DNA of 64,000 nucleotides, from contig NZ_JBQCKK010000016.1 of the NCBI RefSeq assembly GCF_051967035.1, positions 26,201-90,200 on the forward strand. Reading direction: 5' to 3'. A model generated the notes under the pieces. It was not told the DNA's origin and did not search any database. It saw only the letters and a program-made list of their open reading frames with translations. The DNA comes from Brevibacillus sp051967035. Lineage in GTDB: Bacteria; Bacillota; Bacilli; Brevibacillales; Brevibacillaceae. This document shows, one piece after another, positions 60,103 to 64,000 of this stretch (positions are counted from its first letter, which is position 1; the number at the start of each line of letters is the position of its first letter). Position numbers and translations under genes: made by a program.

Positions 60103-60118
60103 ATACCCCTATAGGTAT
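60103..60118 (-). promoter_or_regulatory. CstR-type operator before thioredoxin
   Basis: ATACCCCTATAGGTAT, the exact reverse complement of the site at 59719-59734. Confidence 0.82.
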
Positions 60119-60161
60119 AATAAATCGTTCTTGCCTTTTTGTCAATGCCAAATTGACGAAA

Positions 60162-60182
60162 GGACCGCCCCAAAGGCAGTCC
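60162..60182 (-). terminator. Terminator after the 60234 methyltransferase
   Basis: On the minus strand GGACTGCC/GGCGGTCC (one mismatch) with a 5-nt loop followed by TTTCG; short T run. Confidence 0.6.
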
Positions 60183-60233
60183 TATTGTTCCTTCTTTCGT
60201 TGTTACTTCCCAACGATTCTCTCCTTTTTTAAC

Positions 60234-60920
60234 TTATTTATTCCATCTGACAACGATAAAACCGGCTTGATTTTTTGCGGCGGTTCGGGAAAGCTTCTTT
60301 TCCAATTCAAGCGCTTGATTTTCATTTTCGAAATTTTCCGGGGTTACGAATAATCCATAGTCCAAAGAGGCAAAATGTCTTGTTTCCCAAGATACGATCG
60401 TTTGTTCCGAATAAAAATGTGCATGGGCAAAAACGCTGTCGGGATTATCTTTTCCCTTTTGCGAATAAGTTCTTCCCCAGTAACTTTCCTTGTTGATCAA
60501 TCCGATCACCAATCGTCCGTCTTTTTTTAATACCCGCAGCGCTTCCGCAACGACTTTCTCAGGATTCTCAACAAATTCCAAAACAATATTGCCAATCACA
60601 AGATCGAACGTTTCACGGTCAAACGGAAGTCGGTTCATGTCCGCTTGAATCCAATGGATTGCAAGATCTTCCCTCTGTGCTTTTTCCTGTGCTTTGGCCA
60701 GCATTTCCGAGGACAGATCGATTCCGGTAACGTCAAGTCCCTGTTTCGCCAGCCATATGGTGAAAATTCCCGTGCCGCATCCCAGGTCCACTGCTTTTTC
60801 TCCCACTTGCGGCTGCGCACTTTTGGCTATCCATTCTTTTTCCACTTTGTCGACAAACGAACCCAGTGGAGTGTTGCACCAGTTATCATAAGTGGAAGCT
60901 TCCTGATCGAACAACGCCAT
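60234..60920 (-). CDS. Class I SAM-dependent methyltransferase
   Basis: 228 residues. FDQEASTYDNWCNTPLGSFV, motif I KAVDLGCGTGIFTIWLAKQG, motif II LVIGNIVLEFVENPEKVVAE and LRVLKKDGRLVIGLINKESY; a C-terminal cap ends GFIVVRWNK. Start at 60920 where the ATG follows GGGAGAGCGATC. Its upstream region is cut by the inverted end of the IS1182 element 42 nt away, so its native promoter may be lost. Substrate unknown. Confidence 0.88.
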   Translation of the reverse strand: MALFDQEASTYDNWCNTPLGSFVDKVEKEWIAKSAQPQVGEKAVDLGCGTGIFTIWLAKQGLDVTGIDLSSEMLAKAQEKAQREDLAIHWIQADMNRLPFDRETFDLVIGNIVLEFVENPEKVVAEALRVLKKDGRLVIGLINKESYWGRTYSQKGKDNPDSVFAHAHFYSEQTIVSWETRHFASLDYGLFVTPENFENENQALELEKKLSRTAAKNQAGFIVVRWNK

Positions 60921-61056
60921 GATCGCTCTCCCTTTTCTTATTCCAAGGCCTATCCTTATCAGAGAGTCCTGCAAAAGTCCACCTAATATCTGTAAACCGT
61001 AACCCTAGTGCCCTTAGGTACTGGGGTTTTAATTATCGAGAATGTAGCTGTAGTGG

Positions 61057-61256
61057 GGAGAAGCATGTTTCCGATCTGCGCTCCGGTCTACGTCCTGCAA
61101 GGATGTGAAACTGTCCGCTCCACAGCGATCCCGGGGGAAGCGCAAAACGGCGCGCAGCTCCGGGGTTTACTCATAGATTGCGCTTCTGTTTCCCCGGGCT
61201 CGCTGTTCCGCTTTGCTGGACTCCGCCAGTCGCTCCGCCTGGAAACATGCTTCTCC
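61057..61256. repeat. 200-nt imperfect palindrome in the IS leader
   Basis: Outer arms GGAGAAGCATGTTTCC (61057-61072) and its perfect complement (61241-61256); inner arms CAGCGA..CCCGGGG..GAAGCGCAA (about 61123-61145) and complement (61178-61205). Sits between the left IS end and the transposase start, replacing a normal short leader. May be a nested MITE-like insertion or a structured leader RNA. Confidence 0.75.
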
Positions 61257-61311
61257 TCCGAAACAGTAGGTTTTCAACAGGCTGAAACCCAATGCCCCTT
61301 CGACACTGGGT

Positions 61312-62833
61312 TTGTTGTACAATGAAAAGAAAACGAAAGAGTTGGAACCATTGCTACAGCCCTCTAAACAAATCACGGCATCCTTCCATGCCGAATTATA
61401 TAAACTGATTCCCGCGGATCACCCATTACGTAAAATCAATGAAATCGTAGATTTCACATTCATTCATGAGTTGGTTCGTTCCTCTTATTGTGAGCATTAC
61501 GGAAGACCTGCTAACGAACCCGAACTCCTGTTTCGTCTATTGTTTTTACAAGTTCTCTACAATCTTTCGGATGAACGCATCATTCAGGAAACGCAGGTAA
61601 ACCTCGCTTATAAGTGGTTTTTAGGTTTAAATCCAGAAGATACCCTTCCTGACCCCTCTCAATTATCCCGCTTTCGTAATCATCGGTTAGGGGCGGGAGC
61701 CGTGGATGAGGTGCTTAAATCAGTTGTACGTCAGTCCATCGAAAAAGGACTTGTGAAGTCAAAGACGATCATCATGGATTCCACCCATACACTGGCAGCT
61801 TCGCAAAAACAAAAGCCGCTTGAAGTACTGCGGGATGCGGCGAAGCGCTTATTCCGTGTTGTGGTGAAAAAGCATCCAAAACTCGAAAAGAAACTCCCAC
61901 GGTTACCGGAGTTGAAGAAAGATCAAGAGGATGCTGAGAAGATCATGCTTCACTACTTGGCGGAACTTGGAGAGACTGTCGAGACTTTGTTACCCGATCA
62001 TGAGGGTTCCATCTCGGAGAAGGTCAAGATCGCCAAGGCCATCGTGGAAGACGAACGTCTCCTCGCCAATAAAGGTATTATGTCGGCCATTGATCCAGAT
62101 GCACGCTTTGGATGGAAGAGCAATACGAAATCCTTTTTTGGCTACAAAGAGCATATTGCCATGACCGAAGAAGAAATCATTACGGCTGTGGAGGTCACCG
62201 GAGGAAGTACGGATGACGGAAAACAATTCAAACAACTTTTGAACCAATCGCTTGACGTAGGAATAGAAGTACAAGAAGTGATTGCTGACACCGCATATTC
62301 GGGTAAAGATAACTTGGACGAGATGAAAGCCAAGAAGATTCAACCCGTCGTCCCACTAAACCCAATCGTACATAACGGAGGGCTAAGGCAAGAAGGTTTT
62401 GAGTACAACAAGGATGCAGACTTTGTTATTTGTCCGGCAGGACAACATAGTATCCGAAAGGCTGTCCAAGGAAGCAAGAGTGGCAAAAAGTCGTTCTCTC
62501 GTTTTCTACTTCGATACGGAGAAATGTAAGACATGCCCACTTAGGGAAGGCTGTTTCAAACCAGGAGCGAAGAGCAAGACCTACTCCATCCGGATCGTGG
62601 CGGAAACCTACAAGGCGCAAATCGAGTTTGAAAACAGCGATACGTTCAAAGAACGTATTCGTCGCAGATCGATTATTGAGCACAAAAATGCTGAATTAAA
62701 AAGGTATCATGGGATGACCAAGGCCAAGTACCGTGGTCTCTTTCGTATGCGAATACAGGCAATACTTACGACTTTCGTCGTAAATGTAAAACGGATGATA
62801 AAATTGACAGAAAAAATGCAGCCCGCCTCTTAA
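61312..62833 (+). pseudogene. IS1182-family transposase with a frameshift
   Basis: The first frame (TTG start at 61312, LQPSKQITASFHAELYKLIP, RPANEPELLFRLLFLQVLYN, DE-rich middle, SIRKAVQGSKSGKKS) ends at 62529. The remainder (SLVFYFDTEKCKTCPLREGC with KPGAKSKTYSIRIVAETYKA and IEHKNAELKRYHGMTKAKYR) continues in the +1 frame to 62833. The shift point lies around 62480-62495 at GGCAAAAAGTCG. Domains are otherwise complete, so the lesion is a single base change in length or a sequencing error. Confidence 0.85.
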
Positions 62834-62855
62834 AGGAGAATGGGCTGCATTTTTC
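62811..62855 (+). terminator. Terminator at the end of the IS1182 transposase
   Basis: Stem AAAATGCAGCCC/GGGCTGCATTTT with a 17-nt loop that contains the stop codon, followed by Ts. The A run on the left arm allows two-way action. Confidence 0.85.
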
Positions 62856-62978
62856 GTTAAAGTCCTTTTTTGTAAAAAATAGTGTGGGTTACCCGATCCG
62901 CAAACCTCAAAAGAGGTATTTTGCAGGACTCTCCCAATCTGGTGTAACCGTCAAGTAGTTTTGAACACTTTTTGCTCA

Positions 62979-63752
62979 TTAAGATTGAACACTTTTTTCT
63001 CCGAAAATAGAGCTCCTGTATTTGATTCTGTAGCTTTCTTCGTTTAGTTGGATCACTTCCACTCTGTGAAGCAATCGATCTAATATAGCCGTCGTAATTC
63101 CTTGATCACCTATTAATTCTCCCCACTGTTCGGGTCCTTTGTTGGATGTTAATATGATTGAACTTCGTTCATACAGGTTGTTTATGAGGTGGAAAAATAG
63201 GTTTGCCTCCCTTTGATCCATTGCCATATACATGAGATCATCAATAATGACCAAATCGGATTCGTTTATTCTTTTAAGCTGCGTTTGTGATTTTGTGAGG
63301 TACTCTTGGGTTTTCAATAGATGGATCAACTCTCCCATGGTTGAAAAGGTAACTTGAAAACCCTTTTGTATCGCTTCTAACCCAAGTCCAATTGCAATGT
63401 GGGTTTTGCCCACTCCTGGAGGACCAAGAAGGATCAGATTGTACTGTTGTTCTAGCCAATTCAGTTCCTTCAACTGTTTGATTTGGCGGGAACTGATTGA
63501 CTTTTGCTCATCGATCTGAAATTCATCCAAGGTCTTTTGATAGGGAAACTTGGCCCATTTCAATCTCCTCTCCGCATTTTTTGCTTCTCTCCGTTTCAAT
63601 TCATAGGTTAAGAGTTCTTCTAGAAATTCCTGATAGGTCCAAGAGAATTTTTCAGCTTTACGAAGGAATTCAGGCAGTTCATTGGCTGTCTCCGCCATCC
63701 GAAGATGGCGGAAGTAATTTTGCATGGTCTGTACGGTGCTGTTCAACGTCAA
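62979..63752 (-). CDS. istB: IS21-family helper ATPase IstB
   Basis: 257-residue AAA+ ATPase that assists the IstA transposase. Walker A ILLGPPGVGKTHIAIGLGLE, Walker B DLVIIDDLMYMAMD, sensor 1 ILTSNKGPEQWGE and Arg-containing TAILDRLLHRVEVIQL are intact. TTG start overlaps the preceding stop codon (TTGA), the coupling usual for istA-istB; an ATG ten codons later is an alternative. Appears functional. Confidence 0.9.
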   Translation of the reverse strand: MTLNSTVQTMQNYFRHLRMAETANELPEFLRKAEKFSWTYQEFLEELLTYELKRREAKNAERRLKWAKFPYQKTLDEFQIDEQKSISSRQIKQLKELNWLEQQYNLILLGPPGVGKTHIAIGLGLEAIQKGFQVTFSTMGELIHLLKTQEYLTKSQTQLKRINESDLVIIDDLMYMAMDQREANLFFHLINNLYERSSIILTSNKGPEQWGELIGDQGITTAILDRLLHRVEVIQLNEESYRIKYRSSIFGEKSVQS

Positions 63753-64000
63753 ATGCCCCCTAGTATTTTTAAATATTTATCCATTTCCCTCGTTGGTGAA
63801 GTGGCTTGTAATGCGGAGAGGTTGCGGAAGTTGCTTGGTATTGCTTGATCGAAACGAGGTTCTGAGGAGGGCTTGGTATCTTTTAGTCGGGAAAGGTGCT
63901 GTGCAACATCCCGGAGGTCATTTCTCTAAAGCCCCAAAATTGGATTTGAGTTATCACCCCTTATCTTGTTAATCTGGTATCAGAAGAACAGAGGGGGATT
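63749..64000 (-). pseudogene. IstA-like C-terminal fragment with in-frame stop
   Basis: The frame that overlaps the istB start reads NDLRDVAQHLSRLKDTKPSS, RFDQAIPSNFRNLSALQATS and REMDKYLKILGGI to its TGA. Going upstream it meets an in-frame TAG at 63926-63928, only 58 codons from the end. Position and overlap suit istA, but too little is visible to name it firmly; the stop suggests the transposase is broken. Confidence 0.5.

Larger units (their letters stand above)
60962..62933 (+). mobile_element. IS1182-type insertion sequence
   Basis: Bounded by a perfect 15-bp inverted end GAGAGTCCTGCAAAA (60962-60976) and its complement (62919-62933); 1972 bp. Contains one frameshifted transposase and an unusually long leader with a 200-nt palindrome. 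Flanks (TATCA left, CCAAT right) show no obvious target duplication. Confidence 0.88.
62943..64000 (-). mobile_element. IS21-type element (right part beyond window)
   Basis: Starts about 10 bp after the IS1182 end with TGTAACCGTCAAG and two copies of TTGAACACTTTT (62961 and 62985), like the multiple terminal repeats of IS21 elements. Holds istB and the end of a broken istA-like frame. The other end is not in the window. Confidence 0.75.

Noticed and set aside
62470..62500. Programmed -1 frameshift in the IS1182 transposase
   Set aside because: Joining the two parts needs a +1 shift, not -1, and the A-rich site is not a classic X-XXY-YYZ heptamer in the reading frame.

Overview
The window looks like chromosome of a Brevibacillus-type member of the Paenibacillaceae. 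The left two thirds is GC-rich and uses ATG, GTG and TTG starts behind strong GGAGG ribosome sites. The order moxR / DUF58 / transglutaminase / guaA / pbuG / purEKB ... purCSQLFM is the Bacillus subtilis yeaC-yeaD-yebA-guaA-pbuG-pur order. The genus is my inference; gene families and order are read from the sequence.

Layout. (1) 1-6.2 kb, minus strand: purC-S-Q-L-F-M, behind a promoter with a PurR-type PurBox. (2) 6.4-11.8 kb: an iron alcohol dehydrogenase, an M29 aminopeptidase, a small unknown protein, a WYL regulator, a DinB-like protein and a DUF169 protein. (3) 12.1-20.9 kb, minus: an Lrp-type regulator, then a dipeptide/glutathione-type ABC importer (binding protein, two permeases, two ATPases), a split chromate transporter and a cytoplasmic gamma-glutamyltransferase homologue. 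(4) 21-26.7 kb: guanine deaminase and a BceRS-BceAB-like antibiotic detoxification set preceded by an ECF-like sigma gene that carries a perfect BceR-type box. (5) 27-30 kb: purE-K-B behind a second PurBox, so the pur operon is split by about 21 kb. (6) 30-33.3 kb: a tandem pair of exported M1 metallopeptidases. (7) 33.4-36.9 kb: pbuG and guaA, each behind its own guanine riboswitch. (8) 37-41.4 kb: transglutaminase, DUF58, MoxR.

From 41.6 kb the character changes. Complete tRNA-Arg and tRNA-Gly genes are followed by only the 3' half of a tRNA-Leu, which I read as the attachment scar of an integrated island running to the right edge. The island holds: a LexA-box-controlled YolD / WYL-like / HTH operon; a candidate anti-phage locus (SLATT/DUF4231 two-helix membrane protein, ThsB-like TIR protein and a 41-residue proline-rich peptide); a decayed IS5-type element; a RelBE-type toxin-antitoxin pair; a decayed ISLre2 transposase; a redox-export cassette (thioredoxin/GerMN-like fusion, TlpA/ResA, CcdA, membrane protein); gene remnants; a two-component system with a methyltransferase; and a large persulfide cluster (CstR-like repressor, rhodaneses, DsrE-like proteins, TusA, TusA-rhodanese, rhodanese-metallo-beta-lactamase, TauE exporter, thioredoxin). 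It ends in an IS1182-type element next to an IS21-type element.

How the parts work together. Purine synthesis, guanine deamination, guanine/hypoxanthine uptake and GMP synthesis are controlled at two levels: PurR boxes on both pur halves and guanine riboswitches on guaA and pbuG. In the island, near-identical ATAC(C/T)...GTAT palindromes precede the TauE operon and thioredoxin, and a degenerate one precedes the CstR-like gene, which suggests one persulfide-sensing regulon for sulfane-sulfur transfer, oxidation and sulfite export.
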